From: Zetaproteobacteria bacterium
GTDB taxonomy: Bacteria > Pseudomonadota > Zetaproteobacteria > Mariprofundales > Mariprofundaceae
Assembly: GCA_003228735.1 (NCBI GenBank)
Contig: QIFG01000001.1
Location: 1 to 64,000, forward strand
DNA length: 64,000 nucleotides
Reading direction: 5' to 3'
Positions 1 through 6,889 of the stretch are shown here, piece after piece. Every line of letters begins with the position of its first letter. Within the stretch, counting starts at the first letter, position 1. Below the pieces are notes generated by a model. That model did no database searches. It was not told the origin of the DNA and worked only from the letters and a program-made list of their open reading frames with translations. Made by a program: the position numbers and the translations under genes.

Positions 1-673
1 CTACGGCCCCTCCATTCCGCGCATGATGGGTCTGGCGGGCCGCCAACCACAGGTGGTGGAGAAAAAGATGTTGCCGCTGGAAAACTTTCATGTCCGCACC
101 ATGTCCATCGGTTATCTGGTCAGGGAGGAAGACGCCATGATCTGGCGCGGGCCCATGGTGGCGGGCGCACTCTCCCAACTGCTGAACGATGTAAATTGGG
201 GTGAGTTGGATTATTTGATCGTCGACCTGCCACCAGGCACGGGCGATGCGCAGTTGACGCTGACGCAACAGGCGCCGGTCACCGCCGCCGTCATCGTCAC
301 TACACCGCAGGATATCGCCCTGCTGGATGCGAAAAAAGGCATCGCCATGTTCGAGAAGGTCAATGTGCCCGTACTCGGCATCATTGAAAACATGAGCGTG
401 TTTGTCTGCCCGCATTGCGGCGAAGCCAGCCATATCTTCGACAGCGGTGGAGCCGAACGCCTCAGCAAGCAGCACAATACACAGGTATTGGCCAGTCTGC
501 CGCTGGATATCCAGATTCGTGAAGATGCCGACAGCGGCACACCCATTGCCGCAGGCCGCCCGGAATCGGAACAGGCAAAGGCCTACCGGCAACTGGCGGG
601 AGAGGTTGCCCGCAATATCAGCACATTGCCCAGGCAGAAGCCTGTTGATATTCCGATTCAGGTCGTTTCCTAA
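1..673 (+). CDS. mrp: Mrp/NBP35-family Fe-S carrier ATPase, 5' end outside window
   Basis: P-loop ATPase of the Mrp/ApbC family, which assembles and delivers Fe-S clusters in the cytoplasm. The reading frame is open from base 2 (YGPSIPRMMGL), so the N-terminal part with the Walker A loop lies upstream of the window and about 220 residues are seen. Visible family features are the IVDLPPGTGD Walker B-like segment, the VTTPQD strand and the CPHCG motif that bridges a cluster between subunits. The gene converges on the L-2-hydroxyglutarate oxidase gene and their 3' ends overlap by 4 bases. Identification is secure; only the start is missing. Confidence 0.93.
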   Translation, partial: YGPSIPRMMGLAGRQPQVVEKKMLPLENFHVRTMSIGYLVREEDAMIWRGPMVAGALSQLLNDVNWGELDYLIVDLPPGTGDAQLTLTQQAPVTAAVIVTTPQDIALLDAKKGIAMFEKVNVPVLGIIENMSVFVCPHCGEASHIFDSGGAERLSKQHNTQVLASLPLDIQIREDADSGTPIAAGRPESEQAKAYRQLAGEVARNISTLPRQKPVDIPIQVVS

Positions 674-1869
674 GCCGTTCCGATTTGATCGGCAACATGG
701 CCTGCGATGCTGAAGGAGCATGTCAGGGCCGGTGAAATGGCATTGAGGACGTGTAGCGAGTTGTCTTTCCGCTCCAGCAGGAAGTCCATGACCATCTCTT
801 GCTTCTGCCGATCAAAAAGCTGCGGCCGGATGCCCGCCTTGCCGCAAGCCTGCAGGTGATCGGGCTTAATCCCCGGCGCAAGACGCGCCGCCTCGGCCGC
901 AAAGCGCTTCCGCCCCAGGCATTTTATTTCACGGTGAGTAAGCAGCCGGAAGCCCTGCCTATTCTTTGCATACATACCCATCAGCAGCCGCAGGCGCTCG
1001 GGCAACTCCTGCCAGTCGATGCCGGATAGCATCTCGTAATGCTCACGGCCAAGCACCGGCACGGCGGAAGGGCCGACATAGACGTGATCATCGACCGAGC
1101 GTGTGAAATGAATGCCAAGGAAGGGAAGCCTGGCATCGGGCACGGGATATATGAGTCCGCGAATATCCAGCCCGGATGACTCATCCAGGCTGTAATATCT
1201 GCCCATAAACGGCATGAGAATATATTGGCTTCCCAGACCATATGCGGCAGCCAGCCGATCCACATGCGCGCCCGCCGCATTGATCAGAAACCCGAACGGA
1301 ATATCACCATGATTCGTGTGCAGGATTGATTGTCCGGCATCGACACCCACAACCTGGTGGTTAAACCGCACCTCGCCACCGAGATCGCGCACCTCCGAAG
1401 CCAGCTTCTCAAGCACAGCACGCGCATCGATTACGGCAATATCCGGCAGGTGCAGCGCCCGATAGTCTGCTGCCGCAGCAGGCTCCACCTCGTGAATATC
1501 CGCCGGATCAATCCACTCAGACGGTACACCAAGCGCTTCAGCCCGATCCTTATACGTAAGTAGCGCCTCACTTTCCGCTTGTGAAGAAGCCACGACCAGC
1601 TTGCCGACATGCCTGATCGGCAGGTCGTTCTGATGACAATATTCCGCCAGACGTTTCGCGCCGGAGGCGCAGGCCTGTGCCTTCATGGTTTCCGCCGGGT
1701 AATAGATGCCGCTGTGCAGCACGCCGCTGTTGCGACCGGAGGCGTGACATCCCAGCTCCGCCTCCTTCTCAAGCAGTACAACCCTGGCTTTCGGATGACG
1801 ATGCAGCAATTCGCGGGCAATCGTCAGCCCGATGATGCCGCCGCCTGTAATGATAAAGTCTGCCACCAT
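670..1869 (-). CDS. lhgO: L-2-hydroxyglutarate oxidase/dehydrogenase, FAD-dependent
   Basis: A 399-residue flavoprotein of the DAO superfamily, the usual size for LhgO, which oxidises L-2-hydroxyglutarate to 2-oxoglutarate and passes electrons to the membrane quinone pool or to oxygen. The N-terminus carries the FAD Rossmann motif GGGIIGL (residues 8-14), and the family signature GCHASGRNSGVLHSGIYY follows near residue 40. The start ATG at 1869 has no clear ribosome site. It is divergent from the M28 peptidase gene, with 80 bases between them. A related glycerol-3-phosphate-type oxidase is the main alternative, but the GRNSGVLHSGIYY block favours LhgO. Confidence 0.88.
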   Translation of the reverse strand: MVADFIITGGGIIGLTIARELLHRHPKARVVLLEKEAELGCHASGRNSGVLHSGIYYPAETMKAQACASGAKRLAEYCHQNDLPIRHVGKLVVASSQAESEALLTYKDRAEALGVPSEWIDPADIHEVEPAAAADYRALHLPDIAVIDARAVLEKLASEVRDLGGEVRFNHQVVGVDAGQSILHTNHGDIPFGFLINAAGAHVDRLAAAYGLGSQYILMPFMGRYYSLDESSGLDIRGLIYPVPDARLPFLGIHFTRSVDDHVYVGPSAVPVLGREHYEMLSGIDWQELPERLRLLMGMYAKNRQGFRLLTHREIKCLGRKRFAAEAARLAPGIKPDHLQACGKAGIRPQLFDRQKQEMVMDFLLERKDNSLHVLNAISPALTCSFSIAGHVADQIGTA

Positions 1870-1949
1870 ATCTGCATACTATCGCAGCCTGTCCGCTTGA
1901 GCACCGGGCAACTTGCGCTCTGGCGGTAGTGGACCATGATCCATATACG

Positions 1950-2960
1950 ATGAATGCATTTACCAGCCGCGTGACCGCTTATGGAATCCTGTTCGCAGTC
2001 CTGCTCGTGACCAGCGGCCGGGGGTACGATACGATGATTAATATCCGGCCACAGGTTGAGCGCCCGACCCTTAACACAACAGATATTCAACTGATCCAGG
2101 CACTGGAGCCAAGGCTACAAATGCATGTCGAATCGCTGGCCGGAAATATCGGTTCGCGCACGATCTACAACCCGGCCACGCTGCATGCCGCAGCCGATTA
2201 CATCCGCAGCTTCTGGCAAAAATCAGGCTTTAAGGTGCAGTCGCAGGCTTATAAAATCTGGAAGGTTGAGTCCGAGAATCTCTCGGTCGAGATCAGGGGG
2301 CATTCAAGGCCGGGTGAAATCCTGATTGTGGGCGCCCATTACGACACGGTCAGCGTGGATGTGCCCGGCGCCAACGACAATGCCTCGGGTGTGGCCGCCC
2401 TGCTGGAGATCAGTCGTCTCTTCAAGTCACTCAGGCCTGCGCAAACCATCCGGTTTGTCGCCTTTGCCAATGAAGAGCCTCCGCAATTTCTTACCCCGGA
2501 CATGGGCAGCATGCATTACGCCAAGCGAGCAAAAGATCGTGGAGAAAACATCGTCGGCATGATCAGCCTGGAAACCATCGGCTATTACAGCGAGAAAAAG
2601 GGAAGCCAGCATTACCCCTTCCCGCTGAGCTTCTTCTATCCGGACACCGGCAATTTCCTCGGCGTGGTCGGCAATATAAGCTCGAAACCGCTGGTGCTGG
2701 ATTTCACCCGCCATTTCATGACTGCAAGCGATTTTCCGGTGGAGTGTGGTGCGTTGCCCGGCTTTATCGCAGGCGTGAACTGGTCCGATCATGGCGCTTT
2801 CTGGCGCTATGGCTATCCGGCCATCATGCTCACGGACACGGCCCTGTTCCGCTATCCGCATTACCACTCAGCCGAAGATACGCCGGACAAGCTCGATTAC
2901 GCCTCGCTGGCGCGTGTCAGCTTCGGCATTTTTAGAACGTTTGAGAAGCTGGCTGAATAG
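1950..2960 (+). CDS. M28-family zinc aminopeptidase-like protein, membrane-anchored or exported
   Basis: The zinc peptidase fold of family M28 is recognisable from GAHYDTV (metal His and Asp), DNASGVAALLE, the catalytic ANEEPP glutamate pair, a METIGYY-like strand and a C-terminal YHSAEDTPDKLDY with the last His ligand. A hydrophobic stretch (YGILFAVLLV) after the start suggests export or an N-terminal anchor. An in-frame GTG at 1929 exists, but the ATG at 1950 gives a normal signal-like N-terminus and was chosen; neither has a strong ribosome site. The substrate cannot be read from sequence. It stands alone, divergent from lhgO. Confidence 0.85.
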   Translation: MNAFTSRVTAYGILFAVLLVTSGRGYDTMINIRPQVERPTLNTTDIQLIQALEPRLQMHVESLAGNIGSRTIYNPATLHAAADYIRSFWQKSGFKVQSQAYKIWKVESENLSVEIRGHSRPGEILIVGAHYDTVSVDVPGANDNASGVAALLEISRLFKSLRPAQTIRFVAFANEEPPQFLTPDMGSMHYAKRAKDRGENIVGMISLETIGYYSEKKGSQHYPFPLSFFYPDTGNFLGVVGNISSKPLVLDFTRHFMTASDFPVECGALPGFIAGVNWSDHGAFWRYGYPAIMLTDTALFRYPHYHSAEDTPDKLDYASLARVSFGIFRTFEKLAE

Positions 2961-3016
2961 GTAAAACCCAACTCCACCATTGCATCTACAACTGGCTCAA
3001 TGCTGATTACTCTGGT

Positions 3017-3355
3017 TCAGAGAGCCAACACAAGATGGAGTCCCTGACTCAGATTACTTAGATGGGCAGGGTTTAATTTCCCGACCTTCTCCGTGAGAAA
3101 TGACTTGTTGATCGTGATGAACTGGGAAATGTTGACCACGGAGTCCTTGCTCAGACCACTGCTTCTGGCGGAAATCCTGAAATTGCCTGGTGCCTGGGCC
3201 AGTTTGAGATTGGATGTAATTACGGCAACGACAACCGTACTGATTCTGCTCTTGTTAAAGTCATTGGACTGAACAATCACAACTGGCCGCCGGTATCCTG
3301 GCTCAGAGCCCCTTGGTGCGCCTAATGACGCCCACCAGATTTCACCACGCCGCAT
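3017..3355 (-). CDS. MazF/PemK-type endoribonuclease toxin
   Basis: A 112-residue protein starting MRRGEIWWASLG, with GYRRPVVIVQSNDFN and VVVAVITSN, the CcdB/PemK fold pattern of MazF-type mRNA interferases. The ATG at 3355 overlaps the antitoxin stop codon (TGATG), the usual translational coupling; TTG and GTG codons lie 6 and 3 bases further upstream. The upstream partner is a ribbon-helix-helix antitoxin. Its likely role is growth control or stability of the locus. Residues of the family's active site (the early Arg, and the Ser/Thr after the N-terminal strand pair) appear present, so it is probably functional. Confidence 0.88.
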   Translation of the reverse strand: MRRGEIWWASLGAPRGSEPGYRRPVVIVQSNDFNKSRISTVVVAVITSNLKLAQAPGNFRISARSSGLSKDSVVNISQFITINKSFLTEKVGKLNPAHLSNLSQGLHLVLAL

Positions 3356-3591
3356 CACCAACCCTTGTCAGGCAGGGATGCCAGTTGCATTTCCGCGAGC
3401 ACGTTATCCATAGAGGACTGCTCTGATTCGTAGACTTTGTTAAGCGCTTCGGTAACGCCTGTATACCGTTGTTCTTTAACAAAAGTAGAAAGCGCCTTTA
3501 CATAAAGCTGGCTCCGGGATACATGCATGCGCCTGGCCAGTTCTTCGGCCTCTTCAAATATAGGATCGGGGATGGATATGGCTGTTTTCAT
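3355..3591 (-). CDS. Ribbon-helix-helix antitoxin of the MazF-like toxin
   Basis: A 78-residue protein with an N-terminal RHH DNA-binding motif (MKTAISIPDPIFEEAEEL, then MHVSRSQLYVKAL) and an acidic C-terminal tail that would wrap the toxin. It is translated just before the toxin, with a one-base overlap between its TGA and the toxin ATG. The inverted repeat directly upstream is the likely site of autorepression. The pair resembles MazE/MazF systems whose antitoxin is of the RHH type rather than the AbrB type. Confidence 0.85.
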   Translation of the reverse strand: MKTAISIPDPIFEEAEELARRMHVSRSQLYVKALSTFVKEQRYTGVTEALNKVYESEQSSMDNVLAEMQLASLPDKGW

Positions 3592-3599
3592 GCGGGGAA

Positions 3600-3617
3600 G
3601 TATAACTTCGGTTATAC
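3600..3617 (-). promoter_or_regulatory. Likely operator/promoter of the toxin-antitoxin pair
   Basis: The arms GTATAAC and GTTATAC form a perfect 7-bp dyad with a 4-base spacer, nine bases before the antitoxin ATG. Read on the minus strand it contains a TATAAC/TATACT-like -10. This is where an RHH antitoxin dimer would bind. No strong ribosome site lies between it and the ATG, so the transcript may have a very short leader. Confidence 0.55.
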
Positions 3618-3677
3618 CATCGTCAAACTGTTATGCTGAGAATCGGTGAATTCACCATCACAAGGCGTCTTCCTGTC

Positions 3678-4076
3678 TCAGCTTGCCTGTAACCAGAAGG
3701 TCACCGGCCCGTCGTTGGTGAGACTCACCTGCATGTCCGCACCGAAAATCCCACATTGAACATCCGCATGGTGCTGCCGTGCCTTTTCAGCGAGATATTC
3801 GAACAGGCGCTTTCCCTCTTCGGGCTCCGCCGCCAGTGTGAACTGCGGCGCCAACAGCAATCCGCCGCCAATCTCCGAAACGGACAGGTTCATGCGGCCT
3901 TCCGCATCGGGAAACACGCGGTAGCCGAGCAAGCGCTCCAAAAGCCTCTCCGCCTGCGCCTCAGCATCGCCCTTCTCCACACCAACCAGAACTAACAGTC
4001 CCTTGCTGATACTGGCCACGGTTTCAGATTCCACCGCCACACTGGCCTCGCTTACCCGCTGAATCAGTCCAATCAC
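3678..4076 (-). CDS. dtd: D-aminoacyl-tRNA deacylase, internally shortened
   Basis: It matches DTD across its length: [15 protein letters not shown] at the start, [16 protein letters not shown] in the middle and [16 protein letters not shown] at the end, with the NxGPVT active-site motif intact. DTD removes D-amino acids (and glycine from tRNA-Ala) from tRNA. At 132 residues it is about 13 shorter than E. coli Dtd (145). The missing block follows the active-site strand, which reads APQFTLAA instead of SQFTLAAD, and the conserved RPSF segment after it is absent. The gene frame is otherwise clean, so it may be a divergent but real enzyme or one with reduced activity. Confidence 0.85.
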   Translation of the reverse strand: MIGLIQRVSEASVAVESETVASISKGLLVLVGVEKGDAEAQAERLLERLLGYRVFPDAEGRMNLSVSEIGGGLLLAPQFTLAAEPEEGKRLFEYLAEKARQHHADVQCGIFGADMQVSLTNDGPVTFWLQAS

Positions 4077-4126
4077 CTACTCATGCCTATAAAAAGGTCT
4101 GCCCCCATTAATTCAGTTGTTCGATG

Positions 4127-4585
4127 TCATAGTTGTTCTTTTGGCCAACGGTCATCCTCCGAGAGGAAGATGCCTAGGAAATCACAAATTCTCTCGACTC
4201 TCTTTGCATTATGTTCGTAGATTTTATCAGTTGCTCTGTACAAACTATTGGATAGCCCTATGAGCGATTTGGATGCTTCTAGTACCTGAGTCTGTGTGGG
4301 AAGCCGAAATACCAACGACGTAATGTTGTAGAGCGGAACAAGATATAGATGTGACTGAATTTGTGACGAAAGCTTTCTGAGGTGTTGGGAAGTTTCTTTA
4401 ATCGTATTTTTCGGCGGCACACCCGGGTTTTGAATAATATTGGCATGCTCGATCAGTGAATGAGATATCTGTCCGATGGTTTTCTTCATTTCTTGGACAG
4501 GTTCGATCACAAGCTTTAGCACCAACTGACCCAGAACGTAGATGAGTGCGCCTGAGAAAACTGTAAGAAAGACAGTTGTGTTCAT
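4127..4585 (-). CDS. Hypothetical protein with N-terminal membrane segment
   Basis: A 152-residue protein of no family I recognise. Residues about 5-26 (VFLTVFSGALIYVLGQLVLK) form a transmembrane helix. The remainder is hydrophilic and largely helical, with a Ser/Gln/His-rich middle, so it is probably a cytoplasmic domain on a membrane anchor. It lies upstream of dtd in the same direction and downstream of another small single-pass protein of identical length but unrelated sequence. The local bases look AT-richer than the housekeeping genes on either side, which suggests acquisition. Confidence 0.55.
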   Translation of the reverse strand: MNTTVFLTVFSGALIYVLGQLVLKLVIEPVQEMKKTIGQISHSLIEHANIIQNPGVPPKNTIKETSQHLRKLSSQIQSHLYLVPLYNITSLVFRLPTQTQVLEASKSLIGLSNSLYRATDKIYEHNAKRVERICDFLGIFLSEDDRWPKEQL

Positions 4586-4670
4586 GATCTCGATGATGAC
4601 GCTGAACGTTCAGCTTAACCAGCCGGCTTTGGAGCGCCAGCGGAAAATCCGGTCCGAGTTGTAAATATTG

Positions 4671-5129
4671 TTATCCATTGCGCTCGAATTTCTTACGTTC
4701 AGGCACGTAAATCAACGTCTTTTTCCACTTACGCACACGCTTCACTCGTAAAATCATCGGTCCGGCTTCAAGCTTCACCCGTTCCCAGTCATGTTTTAGA
4801 AGCAATGATACCCTCTCCGCAAACTCATCAGCGTGTTCTACTTCTTTTCCTTCATCGGGTTGCTTGATACAGGATATGATTTCTTTGTCATCTTCGTCGC
4901 CGGGATTTAGCAGCGCTCTGAATTCACAACGAAGTTTGTTCAGAACCTGCTCATTTCTAGCGATCAGCGCATCGTGAACCAGAAGCCCTCTCTCACGGAT
5001 ATTCTCACGCCAAGCCCTACGGTCTTGGGTAATGTTCTCAATACTGATTCGTTTCTGCGTCGTCCAGACTGCTACGGCAGCAGCAACGATGGCAGCTATT
5101 ACTGATGATGTAAGTATTGTTCCGATCAT
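4671..5129 (-). CDS. Hypothetical protein with N-terminal membrane segment
   Basis: A 152-residue protein with a hydrophobic N-terminus (IGTILTSSVIAAIVAAAVAVW) followed by a basic and acidic helical region (RRAWRENIRERGLLVHDALI). It resembles small single-pass phage or island proteins with an N-in anchor and a coiled cytoplasmic domain. No catalytic motif is visible. It sits between rnhB and the other 152-residue unknown, all on the minus strand, with about 85 non-coding bases after it. The function is unknown. Confidence 0.55.
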   Translation of the reverse strand: MIGTILTSSVIAAIVAAAVAVWTTQKRISIENITQDRRAWRENIRERGLLVHDALIARNEQVLNKLRCEFRALLNPGDEDDKEIISCIKQPDEGKEVEHADEFAERVSLLLKHDWERVKLEAGPMILRVKRVRKWKKTLIYVPERKKFERNG

Positions 5130-5195
5130 AACTATACCTAGCTAACAATGTTGGTACGTGGAAAATTTTCCATGTGTTTCCTTCTCATATAGACA

Positions 5196-5762
5196 TTATG
5201 CCTCTCTATGCAGTTTCGCCACTGGTGCAAAAGAGGTTCGGTGCCAGGCGCAGGGGCCGTGTTCCTGCAACGCAGCCATGTGCTGGGCTGTGCCGTAACC
5301 CTTGTGTTTGGCGAACAGGTATTGTGGATATAGTACATCGAGCCTGTGCATGAAGCGGTCGCGCACCACCTTGGCGACAATCGAGGCGGCGGCAATCTCC
5401 TGCACCTTATCATCGCCACCAATCACGGCAGACACCGGCACGGACAACTCCGGGCAGCGGTTACCGTCGACAACAACCTCCGACGGTCGGATCGCCAGCC
5501 CATCCACGGCCCGGCGCATGGCGAACATTGTGGCGTGCAGAATGTTGAACTGGTCGATCTCTTCGACCGTGGCCTGCCCCACGGCATAGGCCACCGCTGT
5601 TTTACGGATGTGGTGATACAGCTTTAATCGCTTCTTTGCAGAGACTTTCTTGGAATCCCGGTACTGACCCAACAGCGGATCGTCCGGCGACAGAATCACG
5701 GCTGCGGTGACCACGGGACCTGCCAGCGGCCCACGGCCTACCTCGTCAACCCCTGCAAGCAT
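5196..5762 (-). CDS. rnhB: Ribonuclease HII
   Basis: Cleaves RNA in RNA-DNA hybrids and single ribonucleotides in DNA. The protein opens MLAGVDEVGRGPLAGPVV, which holds the first acidic pair (DE), and continues with VVVDGN and ASIVAKVVRD, giving the remaining metal-binding acids; 188 residues is a normal length. Its ATG abuts the stop codon of the upstream VapC gene with no gap, so the two may be co-transcribed. Confidence is high because all catalytic motifs are in order. Confidence 0.95.
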   Translation of the reverse strand: MLAGVDEVGRGPLAGPVVTAAVILSPDDPLLGQYRDSKKVSAKKRLKLYHHIRKTAVAYAVGQATVEEIDQFNILHATMFAMRRAVDGLAIRPSEVVVDGNRCPELSVPVSAVIGGDDKVQEIAAASIVAKVVRDRFMHRLDVLYPQYLFAKHKGYGTAQHMAALQEHGPCAWHRTSFAPVAKLHREA

Positions 5763-6182
5763 TCACACTCCTAATACTTCCACCTGACATTGTGCTGCCG
5801 CCCGTCGCAATCCCTTGTCCAGCGTGGCGATCGGAACACCCTCCCGCATCGCCAGATCAAGATAGGACGCATCATAGGTGGAAAGTTTGTGCTCTCTTGC
5901 AAGAAAAAGTATCTGGCTCATGGCCCGTTGCGGTGTTTCCGGTTCTGAATAGATAGGAAGCGCTGCAAGCATGGACAGGAAATGAGTAGAGTCCGCCTCG
6001 CTTAATCGGCCCCGGCGCTCTGCCACCAGAAGCACATTGCCAACTTCCAGCGGCCAGATTGAAGGCACAATCGCTGTTGCCTCTTGCAATCTCTCCAGTA
6101 CAGCATCAGCAAGGCCATCGCTTTCGCCTTCAAAACACCATGACATGACAATGGAATTATCCAGAACAAAGCGGTCATGCAT
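5763..6182 (-). CDS. vapC: PIN-domain ribonuclease toxin, VapC type
   Basis: A 139-residue PIN-domain protein. It starts MHDRFVLDNSIVMSW (first acidic Asp of the active site) and has a middle WPLEVGNVLL (Glu) and a later STYDASYLDLAMREG (the conserved Asp in YDASYL), plus TLDKGLRRAA near the end. VapC toxins cut tRNA or rRNA. The expected antitoxin, a Phd-type gene, lies upstream but is separated by a 268-bp inverted-repeat element ending 5 bases before this ATG, so normal antitoxin-toxin coupling is broken. Its end touches rnhB. Confidence 0.85.
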   Translation of the reverse strand: MHDRFVLDNSIVMSWCFEGESDGLADAVLERLQEATAIVPSIWPLEVGNVLLVAERRGRLSEADSTHFLSMLAALPIYSEPETPQRAMSQILFLAREHKLSTYDASYLDLAMREGVPIATLDKGLRRAAAQCQVEVLGV

Positions 6183-6186
6183 GGGC

Positions 6187-6454
6187 TAGTGTCCTATCCC
6201 GCAAATTCGCGGACCATCAGCGAGTCTGGGCGGGAGGTGCGGCAAGGCGTGCGAGTGCGGGACTGGCCGTGGCCAATTCAAATGAGCACAACGCAGCCGC
6301 ACGCCCGCCCGGCCTCGCCCGAAGGGAGCCATCCCAAGGAACCAATGCGGCGTTGCGCCCCTTGTCAAGGGCGCACCATTGACGGCGGGACGCGCCTTGC
6401 CTTGGCTCCTTGGGATGGCTCTGATGGCTCGTGAATTTGCGGGACAGGACACTA
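6187..6454. mobile_element. MITE-like element with 25-bp terminal inverted repeats
   Basis: The left end TAGTGTCCTATCCCGCAAAT and the reverse complement of the right end, TAGTGTCCTGTCCCGCAAAT, match except at one position, and the match continues to about 25 bases. Both ends carry TA, which fits a TA target duplication as in Tc1/IS630-type elements. The interior has no convincing gene. It contains blocks shared with the elements at 20120-20477 and 56963-57064. The right-end TAG serves as the stop codon of the phd gene. No transposase is in the window, so it would be non-autonomous. Confidence 0.75.
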
Positions 6455-6688
6455 ACTCCGCCCTTCCTCGATCATCTCCCGAATGGTCAGGCCATCAAGC
6501 CTTTTACCCCGGCGGAATTCTTTCAGTTCACGAATAATATCGCTGACCACGCCGCTTCTGCCTTCAACAGGCTGCAAGACTGCAACGGAGCGCCCATGCT
6601 TGGTGATGGTAATACGCTCTCCACTGGCAACTTTCTCCAGAAGCTGGGGAAGATGTGTTTTTGCTTCATAAGCACCGACTTGACCCAT
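6452..6688 (-). CDS. Phd/YefM-family antitoxin
   Basis: The start ATG at 6688 is preceded by a good ribosome site (AGGGG, 8 bases upstream). The protein begins MGQVGAYEAKTHLPQLLEKV, followed by GERITITKHGRSVAVLQP, the DNA-binding half of the Phd/YefM fold; 78 residues is typical. Upstream in-frame codons extend the frame but lack a ribosome site. The antitoxin partner would be the VapC gene at 5763-6182, but the inverted-repeat element separates them and provides this gene's TAG stop. The original C-terminus may have been changed by the insertion. Confidence 0.85.
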   Translation of the reverse strand: MGQVGAYEAKTHLPQLLEKVASGERITITKHGRSVAVLQPVEGRSGVVSDIIRELKEFRRGKRLDGLTIREMIEEGRS

Positions 6689-6780
6689 AACATACCCCTG
6701 TAATAATAGACTAGATTTAGACCAGTCTAAAAAGAATCGCTTTATTGTCAAGGCTATGCATCAACTCCTGCCAGAAGAAA

Positions 6781-6878
6781 ATTCACCACAAAGACACAGA
6801 GGCACAAAGGAACATCATGGGGAAAAGCGCACCCTCAACCATTTTTCACTTGGTGTCTTTGTGCCTTGGTGGTTCACG
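6781..6878. repeat. Imperfect inverted repeat of CACAAAGACACA type
   Basis: The left arm TTCACCACAAAGACACAGAG and the reverse complement of the right arm, GTGAACCACCAAGGCACAAA, are related, separated by about 40 bases. Sequences of this ACCACAGAGACACAAAG type are widely dispersed in proteobacterial intergenic DNA, and a single arm recurs at 13677-13696 (AACCACAGAGACACAAAGGG). It lies in the gap between the phd promoter side and the 3' end of pheT and could act as a weak transcription stop. No gene is visible here. Confidence 0.6.
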
Positions 6879-6889
6879 TCTTTCTTCCC

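Noticed and set aside
4586-4675. Integron attC-like sequence between the two unknown genes
   Set aside because: A GTTAAGC-like core and AAC/GTT ends are present, but the two halves do not pair well and no integrase or second site is visible.
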